DNA from: JAHQVI01 sp963749875 | GTDB taxonomy: Bacteria > Pseudomonadota > Alphaproteobacteria > Rhizobiales > Rhodomicrobiaceae | Direction of reading: 5' to 3' | NCBI GenBank assembly: GCA_963749875.1 | Contig: CAVVOX010000002.1 | Location: 1,302,001-1,366,000, forward strand | DNA: 64,000 bases | Part shown: one piece after another, positions 52,160 through 61,383 of the stretch | Numbering within the stretch: the first letter of the stretch is position 1 | Layout of the letters: every line of letters starts with the position of its first letter | Notes under the pieces: generated by a model | Database searches by the model: none | Seen by the model: only the letters and a program-made list of their open reading frames with translations | What the model was told of the DNA's origin: nothing | Made by a program: the position numbers and the translations under genes

Positions 52160-52307
52160 GAGATAAATGGACCCAGAACAGCTTAAACAGGCCGAAGCTC
52201 AATATCGGCGAATTCAGCAGATGTTGAACTCCGGCGATCACGAAAAATACACGACCGGACGTCGCGCGTAAACGCGGACATCGGCGAGCCCGGCCGTGCG
52301 ACAGCAC

Positions 52308-52577
52308 CTACCACCGGGCGCGGTTGGAGCCGCCGAAAAGCGAGTTGGATGGAGGTTGATCGTTCCAGGTCGGTTGCCGCGTTCCCCTCTGGCCAGTGTA
52401 GGGATTGACGTTCGGCTGTACCGACCAGTTGGTGTTGTAGCCGCTATCGGGCGAGGAGCGCCAATGCGGCTGAACATAGGTGCCGTCCTTGCGGTAATGA
52501 CCGCGCACATAGGTATCGGCGAGAGCGGACGATGCAAAGAACGCAAACGCAATGGCTGAAAGAATGAGTGCCTTCAT
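52308..52577 (-). CDS. Small exported protein with a Tyr/Asn/Pro-rich mature region
   Basis: The 89-residue protein has a signal peptide (MKALILSAIAFAFFASSALA) and a mature part DTYVRGHYRKDGTYVQPHWR then NPYTGQRGTRQ. Proteins with the motif HYRKDGTYVxPHxRSSP and VNPYTG are frequent in Alphaproteobacteria, with unknown role, perhaps at the cell surface. The ATG at 52577 has GGGGGGAT upstream. Confidence 0.75.
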   Translation of the reverse strand: MKALILSAIAFAFFASSALADTYVRGHYRKDGTYVQPHWRSSPDSGYNTNWSVQPNVNPYTGQRGTRQPTWNDQPPSNSLFGGSNRARW

Positions 52578-52689
52578 GAAATCCCCCCATCGATTATGGA
52601 AACACGATACTGCGAAGCGATCGGCGGGGAGTCCAACGCTTTTGCGGAAAAACAGTCTTTGGGCTGATTAATGTCTTACGGGTTAGATA

Positions 52690-53600
52690 ATGCCGACAAA
52701 TCCACTTGCCATGGCCGGGCAGCAGCCCGACCAATTCCAGCAAGCCCTTGGTGAGTTCCTCCAGTTCGTCACCGAGGAGCAGGCCGCCGCAGGGCCGAAC
52801 GATCAGCCCGGCATGATGCCAATGTCCGGGCCGGGAATGGCGCAAAACGCGCTGGCGAGCGCCAATGTGACGCGGTTCTCAGCCGAGCCGAATTATGGGC
52901 TGCCGGCCGAAGAGCCGAGCGCGGCCCGGATCGTTGCCGATGCGATGACCGCCGGCACCTGGCCTTACATGGCGGCCGGCATCAAGGAGCTGACCGGCTA
53001 TGACGAGGGCAAGAGCTTCGACGAACTTCGCCGCCAGGAGCAAAGGGAAGTCCAGCGGGCAAAGGAGAATTACCGGAACTGGATTGCGCCGCTCGAATAT
53101 GGCGCGCCGCTCGGCTTCGGCCTTGCCGTCGGGCGCGGGGCAAAGACTTTGCACGGTGCTGTGATGCGCAGCGGACTCGGCGGGGGCGCTTATGGCGGTG
53201 TCAGAGGCTATGTATCGCCGATCGAGCCGGACACCCTCGACGTTGCCGAGCGGCTGCCAAACGCAATGAGTGATGCGCTCGTCAGCGGTGCCACAGCCGC
53301 CGGGGGCCGGGCGATGGCCGGCAGAGGAGCGCAAGCCTTCTCCGATTACTTCGCCCGCCGCCAGGGCACCAGGGAAGCCCGTCAGTGGCAGGACCGGTTG
53401 GGCGCCATGGAGAAGATGCCCGAGAACGCCAGGCCCGCTCACGCAAGGCCGCTGAGACGCGAGCACGCAATAAGCAGCTGACGGCCGAATATCAGGCCGA
53501 GAAGGCGGCAAAGGACAAGCGCAGCGAAGCCCAACTGGCCAGGCGATATGAGCAGGAGTTCAACAAGCCGCGCTCGGCAAGCTCGAACGCACGGCCGAAG
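52690..53600 (+). pseudogene. Phage-like hypothetical protein, frameshifted and cut by IS1380
   Basis: The first frame (52690-53481) reads MPTNPLAMAGQQPDQFQQAL and contains ARIVADAMTAGTWPYMAAGI and AAGGRAMAGRGAQAFSDYFA, Ala/Gly-rich and helical, resembling internal or linker virion proteins. Near 53440 the conserved sequence moves to another frame (KAAETRARNKQLTAEYQAEK, RYEQEFNKP) and near 53570 to a third (PLGKLERTAEAP). It then abuts transposase sequence. Two frameshifts plus truncation mark a relic. The phage link is a guess from composition and repeated AEYQAEKAAKD-type helices. Confidence 0.45.
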
Positions 53601-53605
53601 CCCCG

Positions 53606-54667
53606 GCGCCGCTGGCCGGCAAGAGCACGCTAAACCGGTTGGAGCACGCCCCAGCGGAAGGAGCCACTGGCCGGTATCACAAGATCGGGCACGACGGCGC
53701 CGCGATCGAGGATCTGTTCGTCGACGTGTTTCTCGAGGCGCATAGCAAGCCGCCGCGTGAGATCGTGCTCGACCTCGACGCCACCGACGATCCGCTGCAC
53801 GGCCATCAGGAAGGCCGGTTCTTCCATGGCTATTACGACTGCTATTGCTACCTGCCGCTCTACATCTTCTGCGGCCGGCATCTCCTGGCCGCAAAGCTTC
53901 GGCGCTCGAACATCGACGGCAGCGCCGGCGCGGCGGAGGAGACGGCCCGGATCGTCACGCAGATCCGAGCGCGTTGGCCGAAGGTGAAGATCATTCTGCG
54001 CGCCGATTCCGGCTTCGCCCGAGAGGCCCTGATGGTTTGGTGCGAGGCCCACAAGGTTGACTACGTCTTCGGTCTCGCCCGCAACGCGCGTCTGGAAGCC
54101 CGCATCACTGAGGCGCTGGCCGAGGCGCGGAGGTTATCGGAGGCCACGGAAGGCAAGCCGGCGCGGGTGTTTCGGGATTTCCTCTGGTCGACCAAGGACT
54201 CCTGGTCGCGCCGTCGGCGCGTGATCGGCAAGGCGGAGTGGACCGGCGGCGAAGCCAATCCGCGTTTTCTCGTCACCTCGCTGAAGCCTGACGCCTGGAC
54301 CGCCAAGCCACTCTACGAAGATCTCTATTGCAAGCGCGGCGAGATGGAAAACCGTATCAAAGAGGCGCAGGGCGATCTGTTCGCCGACCGCACCTCAGCG
54401 GCGACGATGCGGGCCAACCAGCTGCGCTTGTGGTTTGCCTCGATGGCTTACGTTCTGCTCTGCGCGCTGCGCCGGATCGGCCTGGCTCATACGCAGTTTG
54501 CCGCTGCGACCTGCGGCACGATCCGGCTGAAGCTGCTGAAGATCGGCGCGTTGGTGAAAATCAGCGCGCGTCGGGTCAAGATCGCCTTCGCGTCTGCCTG
54601 TCCGTCTGCTGCGGAATGGCGTCTCGCCGCAGCCCGACTCGCGCATGCCCGTGGCTCCCCCGCTTAA
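53606..54667 (+). pseudogene. IS1380-family transposase, N-terminally truncated
   Basis: The sequence reads APLAGKSTLNRLEH, HKIGHDGAAIEDLFVDVFLE, EIVLDLDATDDPLHGHQEGR with catalytic Asp residues, GYYDCYCYLPLYIFCGRHLL and IILRADSGFAREALMVWCEA, ending in the conserved KRGEMENRIKEAQGDLFADR region. Intact IS1380 transposases have about 110 further N-terminal residues, which are replaced here by the phage-like relic. The remainder is open to the normal stop. Confidence 0.85.
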
Positions 54668-54853
54668 TGCGTGAGGCTGCGACACGCCACTTTCGCAGCA
54701 CACCCCGGAGGCCCACTGGAGACCGAAAAATCCGAGCCGATTGCCAAAGCCGGTCGCGCAATCTGCGCCACCCCCAAGCACGTCACAAGACAACATGCCG
54801 GCCAATCGGCCAGATCACCATGCCATGGCTTCAGTCGCGTGAGAAATGCGGGC

Positions 54854-55980
54854 TAGTACCCACTATCGGCGAAGCGTGAGTCGTGCTTCAAGGTTGGATG
54901 AATCGTATTGCTGAAGCGACGCGGATCACATTGACGGCGTCGGAGCGGACCAAACTTGAGGGCTTGGTGCGCTCGACGAAGACCGAACACCGTTTGCGCC
55001 AGCGGGCGCGGATTGTTCTGCTGGCGGCCGATGATACAGCGACGCGGGCGATCGCGCGCAGTGTCGGTTGCACGACAGGCACGGCTTCGAAATGGCGGGT
55101 CCGGTACGCCGAATTGCGGCTGGCCGGTCTTGACGAAACGGGCAATCGCGGCAGCGTGGCCAAATACACGAGCGACACGACGCGGCGCATTCTGCGTGTG
55201 CTCGACCTGCGGCCGCCTGACGGTTACGGGCGGTGGACCGGACCGTTGATCGCGAGGGTACTCGGTGATGTGGACGTCCAGCAAGTCTGGCGCGTGCTCC
55301 GGGCACAGAAGATCGATCTGGCCGCGCGTAAAAGCTGGTGCGAGAGCAACGATCCCGAATTTGCGGCCAAAGCCGCCGAGGTGGTCGGTCTCTACATGGC
55401 GCCGCCTGAGAATGCCATTGTCATCAGCGTCGACGAGAAACCGTCGATCCAGGCACTGGAGCGTCGCCAGGGCTATCTGAAACTGCCAAGCGGCCGGGCG
55501 CTGAGCGGGCAATCTCATGATTACAAGCGTCATGGAACAACAACTCTGTTGGCGGCTCTGAACGTCGCAACTGGCAAGGTCAGCGGGCGCCAGTACAAGC
55601 GCCGCCGCCGCATCGAATTCCTCGATTTCATGAACCGCATCGTCGCCGAGCACCCCGGTCGCGAGATCCATGTCATCCTCGACAATCTCAACACCCATAA
55701 GCCAAAGAACGACTGCTGGCTGAAGCGTCACCCGAACGTCCATTTCCACTTCACGCCGACAAAGGCATCCTGGCTCAATCAGGTCGAAATCTGGTTCTCG
55801 ATCCTGACGGCCAAGGCCCTTTCGGGGACTTCCTTCAACGACCGCAAGGAATTGATGGCCCATATCGACGCCTTCATCGATGCCTATAATGTCGACGCCA
55901 AGCCATTCGTATGGACCAAGTCCGAGGTCCATCAAAAACGCCTCAAGCCATGTTTCGCGGATCTGTGATTCTGGGTACTA
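54854..55980 (+). mobile_element. Second IS630-family insertion sequence
   Basis: The element starts with TAGTACCCACTATC at 54854 and ends with a matching inverted end, TGGGTACTA, at 55980. TA dinucleotides at both borders fit the family target. It carries one complete transposase gene and lies just downstream of tadD, in a stretch free of other genes, so it seems not to have disrupted one. Its ends differ from those of the IS630 copy in ppsA. Confidence 0.85.
54898..55968 (+). CDS. IS630-family transposase
   Basis: The 356-residue transposase has an N-terminal HTH (TRAIARSVGCTTGTASKWRV) and a DDE domain: IVISVDEKPSIQALERRQGY, IHVILDNLNTHKPKNDCWLK and KASWLNQVEIWFSILTAKAL. The frame is complete. 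ATG 54898 (MNRIAEATRITL) is the likely start; a GTG five codons earlier is also possible. It differs strongly from the transposase at 28627-29706 and belongs to another IS630 subgroup. Confidence 0.9.
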   Translation: MNRIAEATRITLTASERTKLEGLVRSTKTEHRLRQRARIVLLAADDTATRAIARSVGCTTGTASKWRVRYAELRLAGLDETGNRGSVAKYTSDTTRRILRVLDLRPPDGYGRWTGPLIARVLGDVDVQQVWRVLRAQKIDLAARKSWCESNDPEFAAKAAEVVGLYMAPPENAIVISVDEKPSIQALERRQGYLKLPSGRALSGQSHDYKRHGTTTLLAALNVATGKVSGRQYKRRRRIEFLDFMNRIVAEHPGREIHVILDNLNTHKPKNDCWLKRHPNVHFHFTPTKASWLNQVEIWFSILTAKALSGTSFNDRKELMAHIDAFIDAYNVDAKPFVWTKSEVHQKRLKPCFADL

Positions 55981-56072
55981 ACGTCGCCATCCCGGCTCGC
56001 CTGAATTGCGAAACGGCGCGATCTGCGCCGGAGCGATCGTCCAATGTAGCGGAATGTGAGCCCCGCGCCCGG

Positions 56073-56612
56073 CTAGTCTGCAAGCTGAGATTGGCGCTGG
56101 ATAAAGCGATAGCTGGCGTTCAACAGCTCGATATTGTTGAGGATCGTCGGGTTCTGCGGATCTTGATTGAGGGCCTGGTTGAACTTCGCACGGGCACTGG
56201 CGAGATCGCCGCGCAGCATGTAGGAATAGCCGAGATTGTTCAGAAGCTGCGGGGTCTTGCCGCCAAGCTTGATCGCAGCGTGATAAGCCTTATCGGCCAG
56301 ATCGAACCGGCCGATGCGGTCATAGCTTGCCGCCAGTCCGACCCAGGCCGTTACGTCTTCCGGTGATTTTTCGACAGCATCGCGGAAATAGCGCTCGGCC
56401 GTGCCATAGGAGCCACGATTGAAATACTCCGTGCCCAGACGGAGCGGCTCGTCCGAGCGGTAATATTTGACATCATTGGGATCCTGGATCGTCGAGGTTA
56501 TGGAGCCGGTCTGGTTGACACCATCCGTCCAGGCCCCCTCGGGCAGGCTTTCGCATCCGAGAAGCGCCACCACGAGCAGGCCAGATGCAAAGACGGAAAC
56601 GACGCGTGTCAT
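56073..56612 (-). CDS. tadD: TadD-like TPR lipoprotein
   Basis: The 179-residue protein starts MTRVVSVFASGLLVVALLGC, a lipoprotein signal with the lipobox Cys at residue 20. It contains TPR units: RLGTEYFNRGSYGTAERYFR, TAWVGLAASYDRIGRFDLAD and LLNNLGYSYMLRGDLASARA. TadD lipoproteins help the Tad/Flp pilus secretin assemble in the outer membrane. The ATG at 56612 is chosen over a longer frame because it gives the lipobox. It is the last gene of the tad segment. Confidence 0.85.
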   Translation of the reverse strand: MTRVVSVFASGLLVVALLGCESLPEGAWTDGVNQTGSITSTIQDPNDVKYYRSDEPLRLGTEYFNRGSYGTAERYFRDAVEKSPEDVTAWVGLAASYDRIGRFDLADKAYHAAIKLGGKTPQLLNNLGYSYMLRGDLASARAKFNQALNQDPQNPTILNNIELLNASYRFIQRQSQLAD

Positions 56613-56670
56613 GCTGATCCTTGTTCCCCGTTTGGCGGACAGGCGCGACAACCGGCCCGCCTCAAATCGC

Positions 56671-57021
56671 CTATTGCCCCGATTGGCCGACACCGCCTAA
56701 GCCGAGTGTGAGGCCCAACGGGCTCTTGGATTGCGCCCCGGCTCCTCCGCTCGGTGCGGGATTATGGTAGCGCTTGACGGCGTCCGCCGTCCGCGCGCCA
56801 TCGCCGGGTATGTACCGGTCATCGACATAGGGCGGCCAGGGCGTGATCATCTGCGTAACCGTATTGACGTTCTGATCGTTGCCGGTGCTGGGTGTGATCG
56901 TGTCGATGCGGTGGCTATAGGGTCCGAAAATGTCTTCCCAGTCGTAATCACCGGCGTGAGCCAAGCCGGACATGATCGGCATGGCACAGGCGATGATCGC
57001 GACCGTTCTCAGTGTTTCCAT
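56671..57021 (-). CDS. Small exported protein of the tad locus
   Basis: The 116-residue protein has a signal peptide (TLRTVAIIACAMPIMSGLAH) and a mature region with GDYDWEDIFGPYSHRIDTIT and MITPWPPYVDDRYIPGDGAR, ending in a Gly-rich LGLTLGLGGVGQSG. It lies between the secretin and tadD genes and overlaps the secretin stop by 13 bases. Similar small periplasmic proteins occur at this place in alphaproteobacterial tad/cpa clusters (CpaD-like position), but I see no clear CpaD domain. It may be a secretin partner. Confidence 0.65.
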   Translation of the reverse strand: METLRTVAIIACAMPIMSGLAHAGDYDWEDIFGPYSHRIDTITPSTGNDQNVNTVTQMITPWPPYVDDRYIPGDGARTADAVKRYHNPAPSGGAGAQSKSPLGLTLGLGGVGQSGQ

Positions 57022-58541
57022 GTCACGTCCTCGCGGTGAGGCGCCCACCCCATTGCGGCGGGCTCCCCGATGATGTGTCCGTAGGGGCCTCTCCTGTCGC
57101 CGCCCGCCGTCACATAGTCCCGGTACTTCTTGCGGAGTTCCATCCGTCCGTTCAGGAAGAAATCCCTGTCGTTGGAGGGGAGGCGTTGATCGAAGGGCGT
57201 TGCAAGCTCCTGCCCCGGCGCGGCAGGCGCCACGAGATGCGGCGTGACGATGACGACGAGGTCGGTCTCCCGCTTCTGATAGGACGAGCTGCGAAACAGC
57301 GCCCCGAGCACCGGCACCGATCCGAGCCACGGCACTTGCGAAATATCGCGCAAGCCTTCGGCCTGCAGCAGCCCGCTGATTGCAAAGCTCTGCCCGCTGC
57401 GCAGCTCGATGGTTGTGCGCGTCTCGCGCTTGGATAGAGCCGGGATGCGGAATCCCTGCACCTCGATCGCATTAGTATAGTCAAGCTGGCTGACGACGGG
57501 GGCAATCCGAAGATTGATAATTCCGGCATTCATGACGGTGGGTTCGAAATCGAGTTGCACGCCAAACGGCTTGTATTCCACCGAAATGCCGCCGAGCGGC
57601 TGCACCACCGGGACAGGAATTTCGCCGCCGGCGAGGAAGCTTGCCTTGTCGCCGGAGAGGGCGACGAGGTTGGGCTCGGCAAGCAGACGGACGAGGCCCT
57701 TCTTTTCCAGCGCGCTGACCAGGACGTCGAGTTTGACACCGCCGTTCAGCAGGCTTGCAATGGCGATGCTGAACGGCTCGGAGGTTCCGCCGGATGCGAA
57801 GGTCCGCGCCGCTTCGAACAGAGGAAGGCCGCCCACGCCCGGCCCGGCTTGTGTTGGCCTACCAAGGCCCGTATTGAAGCCGCGGCTGCCGCTGCTGTTG
57901 GACCCATACATATTGACGCCGAGTTCCCGCGCCGCGTTGCGATTGGCCTCCAGATAGCGCACCTTCAGCATCACCTGCTGCGGCTGGCTGATCTTCATCG
58001 CGTTGATCACGGACATTTTGGGGGCCATGGCCTTGGCGATCGCGACCGCCCGCTCCCCGGCGACGGCATCCTTGGCGGTGCCGCTCAAGACCACCTGCTC
58101 ATTGGCGCTGGAGACACGAATGCCCGGGCTTTCAATGCTGGACTGGATGCTCTTTGCGATGTAGCGCGTGTCGATCGCAACCTCGACATCGATGACGGTC
58201 AAGAGCTGCTTCTTCTTGTCGAACACCGAAACATTCGTCGTTCCGACTTTCTTCCCCTGGACATAGATGACCTTGTCGGACATCGGCAGAACATCTGCGA
58301 TCTCCGGCGAGCCGACGACTGCGGAATCGAAGGGCACGTCCAGCTTGATGGTGCGGGATTTATTGTGCGTAACGGTGAGGCGGCGCACATAGGGGCCGGT
58401 CTCGGCAATTGCGCCGGTCGTCATTGCCGAATTCGTCTTCGCGCTGACATTTGTCTCTTGCGCCATTGCCGGGAAGGTAGATGCGAGCATGACCGCGCAA
58501 CACAGCGCGAGACAAGCGCGCCGCGCCCGTCCAACAGACAT
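57009..58541 (-). CDS. cpaC: Tad/Cpa pilus secretin (CpaC/RcpA family)
   Basis: The 510-residue protein has a signal peptide (residues 8-27, ending AMAQ), an N-terminal pilus-secretin domain (RRLTVTHNKSRTIKLDVPFD, VQGKKVGTTNVSVFDKKKQL), a BON-like part (SSIESPGIRVSSANEQVVLS) and the secretin domain with LVRLLAEPNLVALSGDKASF, AGGEIPVPV, ETRTTIELRSGQSFAISGLL and QVPWLGSVPVLGALFRS. It forms the outer-membrane pore for Flp pili. The start MSVGRARRACLAL at 58541 is preferred. CpaB and the motor genes are not next to it. Confidence 0.9.
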   Translation of the reverse strand: MSVGRARRACLALCCAVMLASTFPAMAQETNVSAKTNSAMTTGAIAETGPYVRRLTVTHNKSRTIKLDVPFDSAVVGSPEIADVLPMSDKVIYVQGKKVGTTNVSVFDKKKQLLTVIDVEVAIDTRYIAKSIQSSIESPGIRVSSANEQVVLSGTAKDAVAGERAVAIAKAMAPKMSVINAMKISQPQQVMLKVRYLEANRNAARELGVNMYGSNSSGSRGFNTGLGRPTQAGPGVGGLPLFEAARTFASGGTSEPFSIAIASLLNGGVKLDVLVSALEKKGLVRLLAEPNLVALSGDKASFLAGGEIPVPVVQPLGGISVEYKPFGVQLDFEPTVMNAGIINLRIAPVVSQLDYTNAIEVQGFRIPALSKRETRTTIELRSGQSFAISGLLQAEGLRDISQVPWLGSVPVLGALFRSSSYQKRETDLVVIVTPHLVAPAAPGQELATPFDQRLPSNDRDFFLNGRMELRKKYRDYVTAGGDRRGPYGHIIGEPAAMGWAPHREDVTWKH

Positions 58542-58717
58542 CGAACGCCGAGGTTTCTCCCCGGATCCCCCCGTGCAACAGGCCATGTGCGGCCACCCTC
58601 CATACGAATGAAAGATATCTCGGAACGCAACTTTAACGAGAGCTTAATGCCGAATACACGTATTCATCCGCTTGCGCAATCGCTTGCGTGGATAAATCCG
58701 GCGATGTTGCCGGAAGC

Positions 58718-59128
58718 TCACATCGGGTAGCACGACGATACGGTCAGGGTGAGCGTATTGGGCGGCGCGTCGCCCGACGTTCCGCCGAACCAGGGAATCA
58801 AAAGCGAGAAGTTGTAAGTCGCCGTTACCTTTGCGCCGCAGCTCTGTATCTGGGTGCTGAATGTGTCCGACGTAACCGGAAGCCCCCATGCTTCGCTCAC
58901 TGCGCGGTCGGCGACCTTGGCCGGCGTGCCGCAGGCGATGGGATTGATGGCCGCACAGCGGGCCGACGCCTCGACGGCCCGGTGCAGCGTCGTATAGGTC
59001 CAGATCAGCCGGCCGGCATCCATCGTGCCAAAAGTCAGGAGCAAAAGGGCAGGGAGCAGCAGGCCGTATTCGAGGGCCATCGAGCCGGCGGTTGCGGCTA
59101 TCGTCGACGATTTTCCACCGTTCGTCAT
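58718..59128 (-). CDS. tadE: TadE-like pseudopilin
   Basis: The 136-residue protein has a short N-terminus and the TadE hydrophobic helix GSMALEYGLLLPALLLLTFG with the Glu after the processing site, followed by TMDAGRLIWTYTTLHRAVEA and a pilin-like C-terminal part with three Cys residues. TadE proteins are minor pseudopilins or anchors cleaved by a prepilin peptidase. It follows the second TadE-like gene by three bases. Confidence 0.8.
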   Translation of the reverse strand: MTNGGKSSTIAATAGSMALEYGLLLPALLLLTFGTMDAGRLIWTYTTLHRAVEASARCAAINPIACGTPAKVADRAVSEAWGLPVTSDTFSTQIQSCGAKVTATYNFSLLIPWFGGTSGDAPPNTLTLTVSSCYPM

Positions 59129-59131
59129 CGT

Positions 59132-59599
59132 TCAGTACATCCTGACGACGGCCTGGCCGGTCAATGTGACCGGCACTGACAGACCGGTAAAAGAGATCAG
59201 CGGGGTGTGAGTGATCTGCGCGTTGACTTGAACATATTGGCCCGGCGCGCTGTTTCCATCGCACATCAAAGTGCAATCCGTGGGGACGACCCCGCTCGCC
59301 GTCGGACAGCCGCAAAATGTTGATGGTGCCGGCGTGGCGGCGATCCCCGCGGCCGCCGTGGCGCTGCTCACCGCACTGCTGATGCCGGCAACGTCGAAGC
59401 CATATTTGGATGCGTAAACGGCGCCTGCTTCCGCGGCGTTTTGCGCCTGCATCCCCTGATAGACGGCAGTGCCGAGTTCGGCCGTTCCAACCACTAAAAG
59501 GACAAGGAGAGGCGCCGAGAGGCCGAACTCGATTGCCGCGGCCCCGGTATCTTTCCGTGCTCGTCGCGCAATCTGGCTGAGTCGTTTGAGGGAGACCAT
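59132..59599 (-). CDS. tadE: Second TadE-like pseudopilin
   Basis: The 155-residue protein begins MVSLKRLSQIARRARKDTGA, then AAIEFGLSAPLLVLLVVGTA, the TadE-type helix with Glu-Phe after the processing site. The mature part has four close Cys residues in FCGCPTASGVVPTDCTLMC, likely disulfide-linked, and a beta-rich end. The start at 59599 (GGAGACC upstream) is chosen over a longer frame. Two paralogous TadE proteins in tandem suggest a heteromeric anchor. Confidence 0.8.
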   Translation of the reverse strand: MVSLKRLSQIARRARKDTGAAAIEFGLSAPLLVLLVVGTAELGTAVYQGMQAQNAAEAGAVYASKYGFDVAGISSAVSSATAAAGIAATPAPSTFCGCPTASGVVPTDCTLMCDGNSAPGQYVQVNAQITHTPLISFTGLSVPVTLTGQAVVRMY

Positions 59600-59609
59600 G
59601 CCGCACCCC

Positions 59610-60863
59610 CTACTCAACGAGCTGAGCCGGCGGCCCGATGGGCTTGACGCCGGTTCCCGTGCAGTTGTTGCCCACCTTCGCATTGTTCATCAGCGTGATC
59701 TTGCGGGCGATCAGATGCGTGCAATCGTTCGGATTGGTTGCTCCGTTATTGTCGATCTCCAGCTCCTGGTTCGGGAAATAGATCGCACCCTGAATATTCA
59801 ATACGGCGTTGTTGCTGAACTTCTGCACGATGCCCGACTGGGCGTCGGACCGGCTCATAAGCGCCAGCCCCGCATAGTCGCCGCTGGTCGGCGCCGTGAT
59901 GTTCAGCGCTTGGTTGTTCTTGATGTCGATGGCGGTATTGTCGTTAATGATCAGCGTCACGCCGCCCGTGCCGTCCACGACGACATTGTTCTGGATCGTC
60001 AGCTTGTCGTCTATGTAATAGGCGCCCGGCGCCAGATTGAGCGTTACATTGTTTTTGAAGTCCCAGCCGTCGCAGAAATATCCCGGCGTCAGGGATACAA
60101 TGTCGCCATTTTTACCTGAGCTGGGTTGCGTCTCGTTGCAGGGCCACGGTGGTTGGATCTGAACGTCCTTGTAAGGATCGTCGATGAGCGGCCCGTGCTG
60201 GATCAGCGGATCTCCATTCAGCTCTGCATTGTTCGAAAGCTCCCACTCGCCGCGGGTGACCACAGAGCCGTCGATCGAGGCATTATTGTCCAGCTTTACC
60301 GCGCTGTTGCTGGTTGAATTCACCGCAATGCCGCAGTTCGGATTGTTCACCGTGGCATTGTTGGAGAGATAGAGGGCCGCGTAGACCGAGGGGTCGAGCG
60401 CCAGAATGCAGAAGCGTCCGGCGCTGCTTCGTATCGCGACCGAACGCGTGCCCACATTGGCCACGTCATCGCCGAACAGCCGCATGATCGTCAGGTCCTG
60501 CGGCTGGGCGACGATGACTTCGACGGCTCCGCCATCGCCGGCATAGGCGCCGCTGAGCGGGGGAACATTGACTGTTACGCTTGCCAGATCGATGCCGTTA
60601 ACGAAACCTAAACTCGCCGCCACTGCCCGCGCCTCGCTGCCCGGATCGCGCGGAGAACTCTGGGACAGCGCCATCGCGCCGCTGAGGGCGGCGGAGTCGG
60701 CGACGGCCTGCATCTGCCGGTGCTTGTAGATGAGAAAGGTGCCCTCCGTGCCCAGGCCCGCCATACCGATCAGCACGACCAAACTGACGCCGATCTGGAC
60801 TGCGACGCTTCCTGTCCTCGACGCGATAAGCCTCTGAAATGATGTAGTGATCCAGCGGAACAT
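59610..60863 (-). CDS. tadG: TadG-like pilus protein with many NNA repeats
   Basis: The 417-residue protein starts with a TadG-type membrane segment (GSVAVQIGVSLVVLIGMAGL) and the motif YKHRQMQAVADSAALSGAMA. From residue about 165 to 405 it shows at least nine irregular repeats built around NN: YLSNNATVNN, KLDNNASIDGS, ELSNNAELNGD, FKNNVTLNLAPG, TIQNNVVVDGTGG, IKNNQALNI, KFSNNAVLNIQG, EIDNNGATN and LMNNAKVGNN. Such spacing is typical of a right-handed beta-helix, so the periplasmic or surface part is probably a solenoid. TadG links pili to the envelope; the repeats may bind polysaccharide. Confidence 0.8.
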   Translation of the reverse strand: MFRWITTSFQRLIASRTGSVAVQIGVSLVVLIGMAGLGTEGTFLIYKHRQMQAVADSAALSGAMALSQSSPRDPGSEARAVAASLGFVNGIDLASVTVNVPPLSGAYAGDGGAVEVIVAQPQDLTIMRLFGDDVANVGTRSVAIRSSAGRFCILALDPSVYAALYLSNNATVNNPNCGIAVNSTSNSAVKLDNNASIDGSVVTRGEWELSNNAELNGDPLIQHGPLIDDPYKDVQIQPPWPCNETQPSSGKNGDIVSLTPGYFCDGWDFKNNVTLNLAPGAYYIDDKLTIQNNVVVDGTGGVTLIINDNTAIDIKNNQALNITAPTSGDYAGLALMSRSDAQSGIVQKFSNNAVLNIQGAIYFPNQELEIDNNGATNPNDCTHLIARKITLMNNAKVGNNCTGTGVKPIGPPAQLVE

Positions 60864-61383
60864 CTATCCATGCAAGGCGCGCGCGGGCGCCGGCTCAAGA
60901 CGAGGTTCGCCATCAGTCGGCTGGCCCTCGTCGGGTTCTCCACGGTCAAGCGCCAATCTTTCCATAAAAACCTTACCGGATCGTGTGCGATGGGCGGCTT
61001 TCGCGGATGGTGAGCGTCGACCCAGCCCGGCAGATGGCCGTGATCGGCAGGTGCGAAAGGGCATCTGAATATTTGCCGCGCGTTGCGCTAACCTATTGGG
61101 ATAGATCAACTTAACCTCGTTCAATTGAGTCCACTTGAACGAGGGTTGATCTCGTGTCTCTTGAGATTGCGAAGTTCGCCCTGTCGTTTCGGCACGCTCC
61201 GCAGCGAACGTCTGGATCATCACACTTGGTGGCAGGCGTGCCACGCTCGAATTCAGTATTTTGACGGGTCTTGCTTGCCGATTCCAATGTCACTATGATC
61301 AAGCACGGGCAATTGATCTCACACGGGCGAGCTCCTCAACATCGGATAAGGTGTACGCCAAGCTCCACAAGGACGCAGGGGGC
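60864..61383. other. Intergenic region with dispersed repeat, no gene seen
   Basis: These 520 bases separate divergent genes (tadG leftward, the cyclase rightward). They contain the palindromic element at 61103-61152 and no frame with recognisable protein. Promoters for both directions should lie here. The purine-rich GGACGCAGGGGGC just before 61384 could serve as ribosome site for the cyclase. Confidence 0.45.
61103..61152. repeat. Inverted repeat related to 2927-2980
   Basis: Left arm 61103-61124 begins AGATCAACTTAACCTCGTTC; right arm 61135-61152 (TTGAACGAGGGTTGATCT) is its inverse apart from four missing bases. The left arm equals the arm of the repeat at 2927-2950 except for one base over 22 positions. 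Both lie between genes, consistent with a dispersed family. Confidence 0.7.
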
